From the NCBI GenBank assembly GCA_016935665.1, contig JAFGQN010000081.1, forward strand, positions 1 through 64,000: a stretch of 64,000 bases of DNA, written 5' to 3'. The position numbers and the translations under genes were made by a program. Positions 25,095 to 35,597 of the stretch are shown one piece after another (within the stretch, counting starts at the first letter, position 1; each line of letters begins with the position of its first letter). The notes under the pieces are model-generated. The model saw nothing but the letters and a program-made list of their open reading frames with translations. It did no database searches and was not told the origin of the DNA. The DNA comes from Deltaproteobacteria bacterium. Lineage in GTDB: Bacteria > Myxococcota_A > Polyangia > JAAYKL01.

Positions 25095-26253
25095 CACCTT
25101 CTTTATGAACGGACAATTAAACGAAGCGACGGGATTCCTGGTGGCGCTGGCGATTGGAATTCTATTTGGGTTTATTTTGGAGCAGGTGGGATTCGGCAGT
25201 TCGAAAAAACTGAGCGGCGTCTTTTATTTTCGCGACATGGTGGTGTTCAAATTCATGGCGTCCGCCCTGACGACCGCTGCTGTTGGCATGGGCATCCTGT
25301 GGTCGCTTGGGCGGATGGGACCTGAAAACACATATGTGCTTCCGACGGTGTGGGGCGCGTATGTCGTGGGGGGAGTCCTGTTTGGCGTTGGGTTCGCCAT
25401 GTCGGGATGGTGTCCGGGAACGGGAGCGGTGGGACTGGCGTCGGGGAAATACGACGCCGGTGTATTCATCGGTGGTGTGCTGATAGGGTCGATCGTTTTC
25501 AACGAGTTGTATCCGGTGATAGCCCCGCTCTATACCTGGGGGGATCAGGGGGTGGTATATCTTCATGAATCCCTTGGCATTTCAAGACACGGCGCATTGG
25601 TGCTGGTCGCAATCATTGCGGTTGCGACCATCGGCGTCAGTGAGTGGATTGAACGCCGGGACATTTCAAAGCCGGCTCCGGCACACATCGGTGCGAGGAT
25701 TCTCTCCATCTGGCAGGTCACCCGGGAAACCGCCCGGGCGGATCGCGGGTTTCTGATTTTTCTGACAGGGATTGGCGCATTCACCCTGGTTTTGCTGATG
25801 GTGACAAAAGATTACACTTCCGAGCAGGCCATGCTGAAAAAAATCGCCGCCGGAGAAGACCACATCGAGCCGGACGTGCTGGCGCGTCGCATGCTGAAAG
25901 CCAATACCAATCTGCTGGTGGTGGATATACGTCCCAAAGAGGAATACGAGGCATTTCATCTGAAAGGCGCCATCAATGTGGAATTGCCCAACTTGCCAGG
26001 GGTACTCGCCCGTCAACCTCGCGATATGGATATTGTGCTGTACTCCAATGGAATGACTCACCCCGCCCAGGCAAGAGATGCACTGGAAAGGGCCGGTTTT
26101 GACAACGTCTATCTGCTGACCGACGGGCTAAACGGGTTTATCGACAGATGTCTCACACCGGTATCCCTCAGAAGCGAACCCGTACCGGCACCTTTGGCCA
26201 CGGAAATCCGACTGTGGCGACAACACTTTCTGTTGGCTGCGCTCACAAAATGA
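25087..26253 (+). CDS. YeeE/YedE second half fused to a rhodanese domain
   Basis: 388 residues; AAGGAG lies seven bases before the ATG, which overlaps the stop of the first-half gene. Residues ~1-240 carry membrane helices and the second signature 'SGWCPGTGAVGLASGKYD' (Cys109). Residues ~262-352 form a rhodanese domain ('LLVVDIRPKEEYEAFHLKGA') whose active-loop Cys is replaced by Asn ('VLYSNGMTH', Asn321). A C-terminal tail follows. Transporter plus tethered inactive rhodanese suggests sulfur binding or docking rather than transfer. Final gene of the operon; function inferred from family. Confidence 0.85.
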   Translation: MIDTFFMNGQLNEATGFLVALAIGILFGFILEQVGFGSSKKLSGVFYFRDMVVFKFMASALTTAAVGMGILWSLGRMGPENTYVLPTVWGAYVVGGVLFGVGFAMSGWCPGTGAVGLASGKYDAGVFIGGVLIGSIVFNELYPVIAPLYTWGDQGVVYLHESLGISRHGALVLVAIIAVATIGVSEWIERRDISKPAPAHIGARILSIWQVTRETARADRGFLIFLTGIGAFTLVLLMVTKDYTSEQAMLKKIAAGEDHIEPDVLARRMLKANTNLLVVDIRPKEEYEAFHLKGAINVELPNLPGVLARQPRDMDIVLYSNGMTHPAQARDALERAGFDNVYLLTDGLNGFIDRCLTPVSLRSEPVPAPLATEIRLWRQHFLLAALTK

Positions 26254-26603
26254 AACAGTGTGGTCCGGCAGACTTACCACGAGACTAGCCAGGAGTGAGG
26301 TCGAAGAATGTCACGAAAGGCACCCTGTCGTCCCTCCTGCACTTTTGCCTTACCGGCTCGTTTTTTCCAGCAGCCTATCGATGGTCGAATATTTTTTTCG
26401 TTTATTACCCCGTTGCCCGATACGTTGATTTTACAATAGATTACAGGCCATTAATCGATCAAACCGTTCTCTCCGATTGGACCTGGACACTTCGCGGATA
26501 AAGAACGTACCTTTTCGCTTAACTGCTCCCAAAATGTGCCGATAGGCACTACATCGAATTAACCGAGATTCATAGCAAACCGCAGCCAAAAAAGGGGGAC
26601 GTT
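26254..26603. other. Intergenic stretch, nothing recognised
   Basis: No supported gene, repeat or hairpin. The last 20 bases contain the GGGGG ribosome site of the next gene. Confidence 0.4.
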
Positions 26604-27044
26604 ATGTATAAGATTGAAAAGGACAGATTGGGACATATGGACTTATTTCGACTTAAACTGGGCGGGTTCATGAAATCCGATGAAGTGGAGCGATGCGTAG
26701 CAGATTCCACCAGTGCGCTCGGCGATGGCATATCGCCGTTTTCAGTGGTGATGGACATACGCTCGCTCATGCCGCTTTCCGAGGATGCCATGAACACCAT
26801 GAAAGAAGGACAGCAGCGCCTCAAGGAAAAAGGTATGGTGCGTTCGGCAGTGCTGGTGCCCAATATCATGACCAAACTGCACTACGAACGCCTCGCAAAG
26901 GAATCCGGCGCCATTTTGTGGGAGCGGTACTTTGCCGCTGCGGAACCCAATTTCGAAGAGGCCATGAACAACTGGATGGAAAACGGAAAATATGATGAAT
27001 CCCCAATTGCGCCGTTGGACATCACCAAACTGATTACGGTGTAA
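26604..27044 (+). CDS. Small SpoIIAA/STAS-like protein
   Basis: 146 residues preceded by a GGGGGAC ribosome site. The pattern is a short strand pair ('DLFRLKLGGFM'), a helix, 'FSVVMDIRSLMPLSEDAMNT', then 'RSAVLVPNIMTKLHYERLAKESG' and 'ERYFAAAEPNFEEAMNNWM'. This matches SpoIIAA-like (STAS-fold) single-domain proteins, in which the phosphorylatable residue is often lost. No signal peptide. Role unknown; possibly regulatory. It is followed within 62 bases by the acetyltransferase gene. Confidence 0.6.
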   Translation: MYKIEKDRLGHMDLFRLKLGGFMKSDEVERCVADSTSALGDGISPFSVVMDIRSLMPLSEDAMNTMKEGQQRLKEKGMVRSAVLVPNIMTKLHYERLAKESGAILWERYFAAAEPNFEEAMNNWMENGKYDESPIAPLDITKLITV

Positions 27045-27105
27045 ATGCGCCGCCGGGCATTCACTTTTCTTGATTTTCACATGGGAAACCACTACCCATC
27101 TGAAT

Positions 27106-27621
27106 ATGGACAATCCATATCATGTGCTCGAAACCAATCGTCTGATACTGCAGACATTTCAGTGGGATTTGTTCCCGGAACTGTCCCGGTTGCTGGCCAA
27201 TCCGGTGGTGCATCGATATTTTCCCCATCCCCTCAATGAACTCGAAGCGAAGGAATTTATGTCGCGGGTACTGGATCAGCAGACACTGAACGGGTATTCG
27301 TTATGGGCAGTTTTTAAAAAGGACAACAGTGACTTTATTGGACTGTGCGGCCTTCTCAAGCAGCTGGTGGATGCAATCGAAGAGGTGGAAGTGGGCTATC
27401 GGCTGGACAACGCGTTCTGGGGCCATGGTTTTGGCGCCGAAGCGGCGGCCGGGTGCGTCGAATACGCCCGGAATGTGTTGCGGGTCCCATCGGTTATCAG
27501 TCTCATTCGCCCCATAAACACGCCATCCATTCGCGTGGCCGAAAAAAACGGATTTGTGCCTGAAAAAGAAACGCTGTTTTGTGGCTTGCCCCATTGGGTG
27601 TATCGGAAACAACTGATTTGA
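27106..27621 (+). CDS. GNAT N-acetyltransferase (RimJ/RimL type)
   Basis: 171 residues from ATG 27106, where 'YHVLETNRLILQTFQ' gives the usual family N-terminus; no good ribosome site is visible. The body shows 'DFIGLCGLLKQ', 'EVGYRLDNAFWGHGFGAEAA' (the acetyl-CoA binding turn of GNAT enzymes) and 'IRPINTPSIRVAEKNGF'. Closest to ribosomal-protein or small-molecule acetyltransferases. Substrate cannot be told from sequence. Confidence 0.85.
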   Translation: MDNPYHVLETNRLILQTFQWDLFPELSRLLANPVVHRYFPHPLNELEAKEFMSRVLDQQTLNGYSLWAVFKKDNSDFIGLCGLLKQLVDAIEEVEVGYRLDNAFWGHGFGAEAAAGCVEYARNVLRVPSVISLIRPINTPSIRVAEKNGFVPEKETLFCGLPHWVYRKQLI

Positions 27622-27761
27622 CCGCTGCAAAAGTGGGCTCGGTTTTGTCCGCCCTGATTTTTATTGCATTCCACAAACGTGACCTTCGCTGATGCATGCG
27701 GGGCACATTGGTTGAGACACGGACCTTAAATTCCAGTTCCCCAGGGAGGAAAACAACCAAT

Positions 27762-29456
27762 ATGCTTCGTCAAATGATCCTTGCAATACTGATTGGAATG
27801 CTGCCCCAGCTGTTGGGCTGCAACGACAAACCCGCCTCGGATTCAGACACTGAAAGCGATACAGACAGTTACGGTGATGCGGATAGCGACAGCGACGGCG
27901 ATGCAGATACGGACTCCGGTACTTCTGCTGACGGAGATACGGATTCGGATGGGGATACCGATACAGATGGCGATTCAGACTCCGATGGGGATACCGATGC
28001 CGATAGCGACTCGGACTCCGATGGGGATACCGATGCAGATGGCGACTCGGACTCCGATGGAGATACCGATGCAGATGGCGACTCGGACTCCGATACCGAC
28101 ACGGGACCTGTCCGCACGGCAGATTGTGAGGAGCTGATTTCCAATCCAGAGGTTAACTGGCGGGAATCCGCCCTCAAGACCGACCAGGAAATCGTGGCCT
28201 GTCTGGCGTCCTCCCTGGGCACGCCGGTGGGATACGGCGAAAAAGCCACCGGCGGATATGACCCGGGCGGCAACAGCAATCTGGTGGTCATTTCGAAAGG
28301 CGGCGATGTGTCGGTGGAACAGCAGCTGCTCGATGCCATCCGCAGCGAAGAATATAACTGGATTGTTTTTGACAAAAAGGATTTCAAAGCTGAACAGTCC
28401 ATCGCCATGTATCGCCTCTACTGCAGCGACAGCGCGGTTCTGGCTGCGCTTGACAACGCCACCCAGGCGGAATGTCTCAATCACGAACTGTGGTGCAGCA
28501 ACCGGAGCGTCAGTGGCGCCAATTGTCTCGACACATTTTTCAACGACAGGCTCAATGACAGTGACCTGCCCATTCGCAACGCGCGCATCAATTCCCATAC
28601 CACCATTGATGGGCGGCAAAGCGAGGCGTTCATGCTGTTTAACGGTTTTGCCATTGGTGGCGACAGCGGCGGCGAACCCACAGAAACCGCCACCAGTGTT
28701 ATTGTGACCAACATGCGCTTTCAAGGCGCCGGACACACCGAAGACCACGGACTGGACCCGGATATGATTCGCTCCACCGGCGCCTCCCACGATATCTGGA
28801 TTCATCAGAACACCTTTGATTTGACCGGCGATTCCGCGTTTGATGTGAAAGTGGGGGCCTACGACATCACCATGTCGTACAACCTGGTGCAGAACGTGAA
28901 GCGCGCCGCCCTGCACGGCAGTAGCGACAGCCGGGAAATCAACGAACAGATTACCACCACCATGCATCACAACGCGTTCATCACTGGCGACGAGTACTAC
29001 GAAACATTTGGCAACACCGCCAGACGTGTCCCCCTGATACGTCGCGGCAAATCCCATATGTTCAACAATGTATTTTACAATTATCGCAAGGAAATTCTGA
29101 GCGTGCGTGTGGGTGGACGCGTGGCCTTTGAAGACAATATGTTCCTGGTAAATCCCGCTGCGTCCGATGACGGGGACGACTTGGACTACTGGGTAGAAAA
29201 TCTGCTGCGCGGCTTTGAAGAAGGCGGCCTCGAAATCACCGGCAGCAAAGTGTGGATATCCAATTCCAGTTACCAGTTATCCGGCGATGCCCCAGGCGAT
29301 CTGACCGCATCCCACGGCAGCACACCCAACATGATTGACGACTACAGCATTGGGTCCCAATCCTGGATATCCGACCATCGAATGACCGTGGGACAGGACC
29401 TGGTCAAACACGTCATGGACAGAGCCGGTAAAGGCGCGCAACCCGCATTCCAGTAG
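27762..29456 (+). CDS. Pectate lyase (PL1-type) lipoprotein
   Basis: 564 residues from ATG 27762 (GGGAGG 12 bases upstream). Lipobox 'LPQLLGC', then ~90 residues of Asp/Ser/Gly repeats built from 18-24 bp DNA units (about 27840-28110), then the enzyme. Parallel beta-helix lyase features: '[21 protein letters not shown]' type block, '[10 protein letters not shown]', 'MHHNAF', '[20 protein letters not shown]'. The R-x-P-x-x-R arrangement holds the catalytic arginine of PL1 enzymes. Exported and lipid-anchored; would cleave polygalacturonate or a related uronic acid polymer. Single gene. Confidence 0.85.
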   Translation: MLRQMILAILIGMLPQLLGCNDKPASDSDTESDTDSYGDADSDSDGDADTDSGTSADGDTDSDGDTDTDGDSDSDGDTDADSDSDSDGDTDADGDSDSDGDTDADGDSDSDTDTGPVRTADCEELISNPEVNWRESALKTDQEIVACLASSLGTPVGYGEKATGGYDPGGNSNLVVISKGGDVSVEQQLLDAIRSEEYNWIVFDKKDFKAEQSIAMYRLYCSDSAVLAALDNATQAECLNHELWCSNRSVSGANCLDTFFNDRLNDSDLPIRNARINSHTTIDGRQSEAFMLFNGFAIGGDSGGEPTETATSVIVTNMRFQGAGHTEDHGLDPDMIRSTGASHDIWIHQNTFDLTGDSAFDVKVGAYDITMSYNLVQNVKRAALHGSSDSREINEQITTTMHHNAFITGDEYYETFGNTARRVPLIRRGKSHMFNNVFYNYRKEILSVRVGGRVAFEDNMFLVNPAASDDGDDLDYWVENLLRGFEEGGLEITGSKVWISNSSYQLSGDAPGDLTASHGSTPNMIDDYSIGSQSWISDHRMTVGQDLVKHVMDRAGKGAQPAFQ

Positions 29457-29605
29457 GCACGTTTCGTCCAGACGGGCCTTCGCGCCCAGCCCCAACGCAT
29501 TTTCTGAAAGACACAACAATTTGCCCGCATGCATAAACGGCCTATTGGGACGGTCGCTGGGCCCCACGAGGAATTGAAAAGCGTTTATTGGGTTGGCTTT
29601 CTGTT

Positions 29606-30820
29606 CTACATTTTTCGGTTTTCGGGCAAGCCGTATTTGTTGACCACGAAGTCAATGTCTTTGTCGCCGCGGCCACTTAAGTTGACCAGGATGGACTGAC
29701 GAGGGTTTTCTTTGGCCAATTGCAGCGCACAGGCCACTGCGTGAGCACTTTCCAGAGCGGGAATAATGCCTTCTTTTCGACTCAAAGTGTAAAAGGCGTC
29801 AATCGCTTCGGCGTCCGTGGCCACAACGTAATTCACCTTTTGGGTGTCTTTCAGCATGCTGTGCTCCGGTCCCACGCCCGGGTAATCCAGCCCACTGGCC
29901 ACGGAGTACACTGGCAGCGGTTCACCTTTATCATCCTGCAGGTTGTAGCATTTGAATCCGTGAATGAGCCCGTCGGATACACCGTAACTCATCGTAGCCG
30001 CATGGTCGCCGACTTTTTCGGAGACACCACCGGGTTCCACACCCCACAACGTGCAATCCTCTTCATCCAGAAATGCGGAGAAAATTCCCGCCGCATTGCT
30101 GCCTCCGCCCACACAGGCCACCACATTGTCCGGCAGTTCGCCAGTCATTTCCGTATACTGCGCCCTGGCCTCAATCCCGACCACGCGCTGAAAATCCCGC
30201 ACCATCATGGGGAACGGATGAGGGCCCACAACCGAACCAATGCAGTAAATGGTGGTAACCGGATCGGCCAGGTATGCCTCAAAAGCGGAATCCACTGCTT
30301 CCTTCAACGTCTTTAGTCCGTGAGTTACCGGCACCACAGTGGCGCCGAGGATTTGCATGCGCACCACATTGGGGTGTTCTTTTTCAATGTCCACTTCGCC
30401 CATATGAATTTCGCATTCCAGCCCAAAATAGGCCGCGGCTGTCGCCAGCGCCACGCCGTGCTGTCCCGCGCCGGTTTCGGCGATCAGTTTCTTTTTTCCC
30501 ATGTACCTGGCCAGCAATGCTTCCCCCATACAATGATTGAGCTTGTGGGCGCCGGAATGGTTCAAATCCTCCCGTTTCAGATAAATGCGTCCACCGGTCA
30601 TCTCACTGAGCTTGTTGCAGTAATAAACCGGCGTGGGGCGCCCCTGAAAGTGTTTGCGAATGCTACGAAGCTCCGAAATAAAATTGTGGGATTTGCTGAT
30701 TGTAAAATAGGCATCCGTGATTTTGTCCACTTCCACCTGCAAATCGGGGGGCAAAAAACTGCCACCGTACTTGCCAAAAAAACCCTCTTTATCCGGAAAC
30801 TGTTTGAAATAACTCTTCAT
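29606..30820 (-). CDS. trpB: Tryptophan synthase beta chain
   Basis: 404 residues from ATG 30820 (AGGAGG seven bases upstream; an adjacent TTG is in frame). PLP lysine in '[11 protein letters not shown]', followed by '[20 protein letters not shown]', 'VGPHPFP', '[12 protein letters not shown]' and 'LSGRGDKD'. It makes L-tryptophan from indole and serine in the alpha2-beta2 complex. Full length. No trpA or other trp gene is adjacent, so it is a solo locus here. Confidence 0.93.
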   Translation of the reverse strand: MKSYFKQFPDKEGFFGKYGGSFLPPDLQVEVDKITDAYFTISKSHNFISELRSIRKHFQGRPTPVYYCNKLSEMTGGRIYLKREDLNHSGAHKLNHCMGEALLARYMGKKKLIAETGAGQHGVALATAAAYFGLECEIHMGEVDIEKEHPNVVRMQILGATVVPVTHGLKTLKEAVDSAFEAYLADPVTTIYCIGSVVGPHPFPMMVRDFQRVVGIEARAQYTEMTGELPDNVVACVGGGSNAAGIFSAFLDEEDCTLWGVEPGGVSEKVGDHAATMSYGVSDGLIHGFKCYNLQDDKGEPLPVYSVASGLDYPGVGPEHSMLKDTQKVNYVVATDAEAIDAFYTLSRKEGIIPALESAHAVACALQLAKENPRQSILVNLSGRGDKDIDFVVNKYGLPENRKM

Positions 30821-30908
30821 CAAAATACCTCCTGCACAGAGTTCGCATAAAACGATTTACGTCAACGTACATTACACTTAAATGAGTCCACTATCGATGA
30901 AAAAAATT

Positions 30909-33287
30909 TTATGCGGAAGGGGAAGTCGGCACTGACCCAGCGAACCGAAAGTGATTTTTCCCCGAATCCTTTACCACATACATGGCCACATCAGCGCGCT
31001 GAATCAAGCGTTCGAACTCCGTGCCATCGTTCGGATACATGGCAATTCCGATACTGCAACCAATATGTATTAATGCCGCATTTTGAATGTTCATTGGCTG
31101 ACTCAGTGTGGAAACCACCACCTCTGCCACACGTTCCACTTCCTCTTCGTGGCGACATCCGTCGACAATGATTAAGAATTCATCGCCCCCGATGCGCGCG
31201 ACCGTGTCACTTTTACGAACCGCCGACAAAAGCAGATTCGCCACCTCTTTCAGCACCAGATCGCCCACCTCGTGGCCATAGGAATCGTTAATTGGCTTGA
31301 AACCATCCAAATCCACAAACAGAAACGCTGTCATATTACCGTTGCGCATGGAGCGCTGTATGGCCATTTGACCTCGGTCCAGGGCCAATCGCCGCGTGGG
31401 CAGTCCGGTTAAATCATCGTGATTGGCCAGATGCTGCAACTGTTCCTGGGCCCGCTTCAATTCGGTAATATCCAAATGCGTGCCCGTCATCCGTACGGGA
31501 TTTCGCTGGTCGTCCCATTCCACCACTTTGCCGCGGTCCAGCACCCATACCCAGTCACCGCTTTTATGTTGCATGCGGGCTTCACATTCGTAGAAATCCG
31601 TCTCTCCTTTAAAATGGGCCTCCAAACGCTTGCCCGATTCCACCAAATCATCCGGGTGCGCCAGATTCTGCCAGGTCTCAACGGTGGTGGGCGCCAGTTC
31701 CGACAGCCGGTACCCTACAATCTCTGCCCAGCGATCATTAAACACCACTTTGCCAGAAGGAATGTGCCAGTCCCACAGGCCCGAATTGGTCCCTTTCAAG
31801 GCCAGTTCCATCCGTCGGCGCGTTTCCTGCACCTGCGAATCCACTTTGGTCCGCTGATGGATATTCACCAGTATTTCGGAGAACAATTTTAACAGCCCAA
31901 GCTCCGCCTCGGTAATGCTGTGCCTGGAAGACATCCAATCAAACCCAACGAACCCCAGCAACTCGCGATTGTACAGCATGGGCACCGCCAAAAGGCTTTT
32001 TATCCCCACGGGTTCCAGTATATTTCGAAGGCCCCCTTCGGGCAAATCCCGGGTCAACTCTATTTGAACCGGGAGTCCCCGCTCGTGAATGGTCAGCCAA
32101 TCCTGTATCTGGTAGAGTGGAATGTTTTGCAGATTCGCTTTTCTGGAGGGCACTCCAAACTGGCACCACTCGTGGGTATTGGAGGCGGTGTCTTTCACCA
32201 TGTCGTACTTGAACACATATGCCCGGTCCGCGCCCACAAACATGGCCATCTCCCCCAGCGCCTTGTAAATGGACGGCTGCAGTTCATGGGTGGATACATT
32301 GATATAGTTTGTGGCGATATTCATCAGAATGCCCTGCATATCGGACTGATGCCGAAACGTTTGCTGGGTGATTTCCTGTTCCGCCACCTCCAGCTGCAGC
32401 GCCATTTTCTCATCGGCAATATCCCGCCGTTCCTGATAATTTTTCAAGGCGATATGCGCAACGAAACCCAGCAACAGCGCCATTACAATGCCAATCACCA
32501 GCACGATTTCCTGCAAATGATTGTGCAGATAGGTAATGACCGCGGGGTCCGGGGCATACCTCACCACAAATTTGTGGTCCAGGCTGATAAACACATTGTT
32601 TCCAACAAAAATGGGTTGGGACTGCGTTGCCCCCGAAGTGGCGTATACTTTTTCGCCATCAATGTGGACAATTAGAGACAGATTTCCCTGCTCCAGATCA
32701 TTTATCTCCCCCTGAAGGATGTAATCCATCCACCTGTCCACCTGAAATACAGCGGTCAGAAACCCCTGAAACTCCCCTCTGACGTGAATAGGGAAATACA
32801 CAATAAAGCCTTTACCCCCCTGCACCAGATCAATCACTCTGGACATGGTAGGTGTTTTTATATGTTTGGCCCGATACAATGCAATGCGACGGTTTTCGTC
32901 AATCGCCACGTTCATATTGAGCACCCGCTCGTTTCCCGCCAGCGGAATCAGCCACTTTATTCTGAAATCGCTGTTAACCCACTGAATGGCCTGAAATCCC
33001 GGATATTCGAGCAGCATCGTGCTCATAATGGTATCGAACTCATCCCGACTCATCGCTCCCCGCTGTTCCCATGTACTGGCAAACCACTGCAACGCCTGGA
33101 TTCGACGCCGAAAGTCCCTGCCAATCACGTCTGAAATCTGACGGGTGCGGTTCTGTGTAAACATGAAAATTTCATTGTCGCGATGCTCTTTAAAATTCCA
33201 CCACAAAAGTCCAGTGAGCACCATAATCGTAGCCGACAGGAATACCGGTACCATGAGCACACTTGGATGTTTTTTGGGTCTATGCAT
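30909..33287 (-). CDS. Membrane diguanylate cyclase with CHASE, GAF, PAS and GGDEF domains
   Basis: 792 residues. Membrane helix ~11-29, periplasmic CHASE-type sensor ~45-255 ('YPGFQAIQWVN'), second helix ~268-290, GAF ~340-490, PAS ~505-625 ('LWDWHIPSGKVVFNDRWAEI') and GGDEF ~635-785. The active site 'ARIGGDEFLII' is intact and an RxxD inhibitory site ('RKSD') sits five residues before it, so the enzyme should make cyclic di-GMP with product inhibition. The ligand is unknown. The ribosome site is weak. Confidence 0.88.
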   Translation of the reverse strand: MHRPKKHPSVLMVPVFLSATIMVLTGLLWWNFKEHRDNEIFMFTQNRTRQISDVIGRDFRRRIQALQWFASTWEQRGAMSRDEFDTIMSTMLLEYPGFQAIQWVNSDFRIKWLIPLAGNERVLNMNVAIDENRRIALYRAKHIKTPTMSRVIDLVQGGKGFIVYFPIHVRGEFQGFLTAVFQVDRWMDYILQGEINDLEQGNLSLIVHIDGEKVYATSGATQSQPIFVGNNVFISLDHKFVVRYAPDPAVITYLHNHLQEIVLVIGIVMALLLGFVAHIALKNYQERRDIADEKMALQLEVAEQEITQQTFRHQSDMQGILMNIATNYINVSTHELQPSIYKALGEMAMFVGADRAYVFKYDMVKDTASNTHEWCQFGVPSRKANLQNIPLYQIQDWLTIHERGLPVQIELTRDLPEGGLRNILEPVGIKSLLAVPMLYNRELLGFVGFDWMSSRHSITEAELGLLKLFSEILVNIHQRTKVDSQVQETRRRMELALKGTNSGLWDWHIPSGKVVFNDRWAEIVGYRLSELAPTTVETWQNLAHPDDLVESGKRLEAHFKGETDFYECEARMQHKSGDWVWVLDRGKVVEWDDQRNPVRMTGTHLDITELKRAQEQLQHLANHDDLTGLPTRRLALDRGQMAIQRSMRNGNMTAFLFVDLDGFKPINDSYGHEVGDLVLKEVANLLLSAVRKSDTVARIGGDEFLIIVDGCRHEEEVERVAEVVVSTLSQPMNIQNAALIHIGCSIGIAMYPNDGTEFERLIQRADVAMYVVKDSGKNHFRFAGSVPTSPSA

Positions 33288-33405
33288 TCAGTTTGCCAGG
33301 AACCGGCTATGTGCCCCAAACGAGACACCGTGGTTATTTTATTGTAACGACGATGTTATCTGGATCTTAATATGTGGCAGGCAGGAAAACAGGCGAAAAT
33401 GCCTC

Positions 33406-35307
33406 TCAGACCATCAGTTTGGCCACCAGTTTAGCAAAACCGGCGGGATCGGGCAGCGGACTGCTTTCCGCCAGCAATGCCTGGCCCAGCAGCAACTGTG
33501 CCGCATCCGCCACTTCAGCGTCGCTCATCCCCGCGTCAAAACGAGCCTTGAGTCTCTCCACCACTTCGTGGCCGGCATTGAGTTCCATAACCCGTTTCTG
33601 ATTGGGAATGGCCAGTTTGCTTTGACGCATCATGCGTTCAATGTGCGGACTCAAATCTCCTTCGGACCCCACCAGACAACAGGGCGAAGATGTCAAACGG
33701 GCAGAAAGTTGAACGGATTTCACGTGCTCCTCAATGGGTTTGGCCAGCGCTTCGAGCAAAGAACTGTAATCTTTCTGCTTTTCTTCCAGCTCTTTTTTCT
33801 CCTCGTCACTGCCCAGTTCCACATCGCCTTTGCCAATGGATTTCAGCTTTTTACCATCGAACTCGGGTAGCCCTGACACCATAAAATCATCAATGGGATC
33901 GGTGAAAAAGAGAACCTCAAAGCCTTTTTTGGTAAACGCCTCAAGGTGCGGCGAATTTTCCACCACTTCGCGCGACTCACCTGAGAGGTAGTATATTTCC
34001 TCCTGCTCCTCTTTCATGCGGGATTTGTAATCCTCCAGCGACGTCAGTTTTTCCTTGTCGTTGGTGGATTGGAAAAGCAGCAGTGGCAGCAGCTTATCCC
34101 TGTTTTCAAAATCCGAATGCACCCCTTCTTTAATCACCGCGCCAAACTGCTCAAAGAACTTGAGATACTTCTGCTCATCATTATCTTTCAGCTTTTTAAG
34201 CTCGGTGATAATTTTTTTCGTCAAGGTGCTGCGGATGGCGGTAATCTGACGATTGTTTTGCAGGGTTTCCCTTGAGATGTTCAGTGGCAAATCCTGCGCA
34301 TCCAATACACCTTTCACAAATCGCATATACTCGGGCAACACATCTTCGCATCGATCCATAATCTTCACGTTTCGTGCGTACAGCTGCAAACCGCGTTTGT
34401 AAGACTGTGAGTATAAATCGAATGGCGCATTGCCAGGAATAAACATCAGCGTCTGATACTCGTATCGACCTTCCGCTTTCATGGCGATGTGCAACATGGG
34501 ATCGGACCAGTCACTGGCCACGTGCTTGTAAAACTCGTTCAGTTCCTCTTCCTTCATGTCGCTCTCTGACTTTTGCCATATCGCTTTCATGGAGTTCAGA
34601 GTTTCGTCCTTCACGACTTTCTTTTTGTCGTCGCCCTCGCCTTCTTCCCGCTCAACGGGTAAAATCACCGGATATCGAACAAAATCGGAATACTTTTTAA
34701 CAATCCGTTTAATAATCCACTCCGACGTAAAATCTTCGAGCCCATCGTCGGGGTCGCTGTCTTTGAGCTTCAATACGATCGTTGTGCCCTGGGTATCGCG
34801 GGTGCCTTCTCTCACTTCATATGATTCACCGCCGGAATATTCCCATACGGTGGCAGTGTCCTCCCCGGCCTTTCGGCTGGTCAATGTGACTGAGTCGGCC
34901 ACCATGAGGCAGGAATAAAATCCAACGCCAAACCGGCCAATCAGTTCTGCGGGCAGTTTTTCGGCCTTTTGTTTTTCCAGGGATTTCATCAGCTCATGGG
35001 TCCCGGAACGGGCGATGGTACCGATATTCGAAATCACTTCGTCGTACGTCATACCAATGCCATTGTCAGAAATGGTGAGCGTTCGATTTTGCGAGTCAGG
35101 CAGAAGTCGAATTTCTCCAGTAAAACCGTCCGGTATCAGACTGGCGTCGGTGATAGCGGCAAACCGCAATTTGTCCAATGCATCCGACGCGTTGGAAATC
35201 AACTCCCGAAGAAATACCTCTTTTTCGGTATATAGGGAATTGATCATGATTTCGAGGAGTTGCTTGGTCTCGGCTTCAAATTTCATGCTCTTTTTATCGA
35301 TCGTCAT
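33406..35307 (-). CDS. htpG: Molecular chaperone HtpG (Hsp90)
   Basis: 633 residues, TGGAG before the start. ATPase features: 'FLRELISNASDALDKLRF', 'ISDNGIGMTYDEVISNIGTIA', 'IGRFGVGFYS', 'GTTIVLKLK'. Middle and dimerisation domains follow with normal length; the C-terminus 'AKLVAKLMV' lacks a eukaryotic MEEVD. Bacterial cytosolic Hsp90, ATP-dependent. It lies between the two diguanylate cyclase genes. Confidence 0.95.
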   Translation of the reverse strand: MTIDKKSMKFEAETKQLLEIMINSLYTEKEVFLRELISNASDALDKLRFAAITDASLIPDGFTGEIRLLPDSQNRTLTISDNGIGMTYDEVISNIGTIARSGTHELMKSLEKQKAEKLPAELIGRFGVGFYSCLMVADSVTLTSRKAGEDTATVWEYSGGESYEVREGTRDTQGTTIVLKLKDSDPDDGLEDFTSEWIIKRIVKKYSDFVRYPVILPVEREEGEGDDKKKVVKDETLNSMKAIWQKSESDMKEEELNEFYKHVASDWSDPMLHIAMKAEGRYEYQTLMFIPGNAPFDLYSQSYKRGLQLYARNVKIMDRCEDVLPEYMRFVKGVLDAQDLPLNISRETLQNNRQITAIRSTLTKKIITELKKLKDNDEQKYLKFFEQFGAVIKEGVHSDFENRDKLLPLLLFQSTNDKEKLTSLEDYKSRMKEEQEEIYYLSGESREVVENSPHLEAFTKKGFEVLFFTDPIDDFMVSGLPEFDGKKLKSIGKGDVELGSDEEKKELEEKQKDYSSLLEALAKPIEEHVKSVQLSARLTSSPCCLVGSEGDLSPHIERMMRQSKLAIPNQKRVMELNAGHEVVERLKARFDAGMSDAEVADAAQLLLGQALLAESSPLPDPAGFAKLVAKLMV

Positions 35308-35523
35308 AAATCAAACTCTCCATTTTGCGGTAAAATTCGACTTGAACAATGCACTGCTCAAGGGTTGAAAAGTGACCAGTAAGTAATCCCCGATGATTCA
35401 ATGTCAAGGGATTCAATGGATTTTTATCAAAAACATCAACTCAAGATTCAAAATCCGCTTTGATCTTGCGTGAGTACCGACGTTAATGTCACGGTTTTAA
35501 ACACAGTATATTTTACAAAGGCC

Positions 35524-35555
35524 CCCAAATTGGGTAAATTAATTCCCACGTGGGA
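35524..35555. promoter_or_regulatory. Two palindromes before the LacI-type sensor gene
   Basis: CCCAAATTGGG (35524-35534) and TCCCACGTGGGA (35544-35555) are perfect palindromes centred 20-21 bases apart, i.e. two helical turns, and end 43 bases before the start codon at 35598. Such a pair looks like an operator. The regulator is unknown, since the downstream LacI-like protein has no DNA-binding domain. Confidence 0.5.
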
Positions 35556-35597
35556 GGCACTCCGATTGAATCAACCAAATGACAGGGCACGCAGTAT

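Noticed and set aside
27975-29057. 360-codon open frame opposite the pectate lyase gene
   Set aside because: Lengthened by the repetitive linker DNA, ends in low-complexity Gly/Val/Ile repeats, and lacks any start context.
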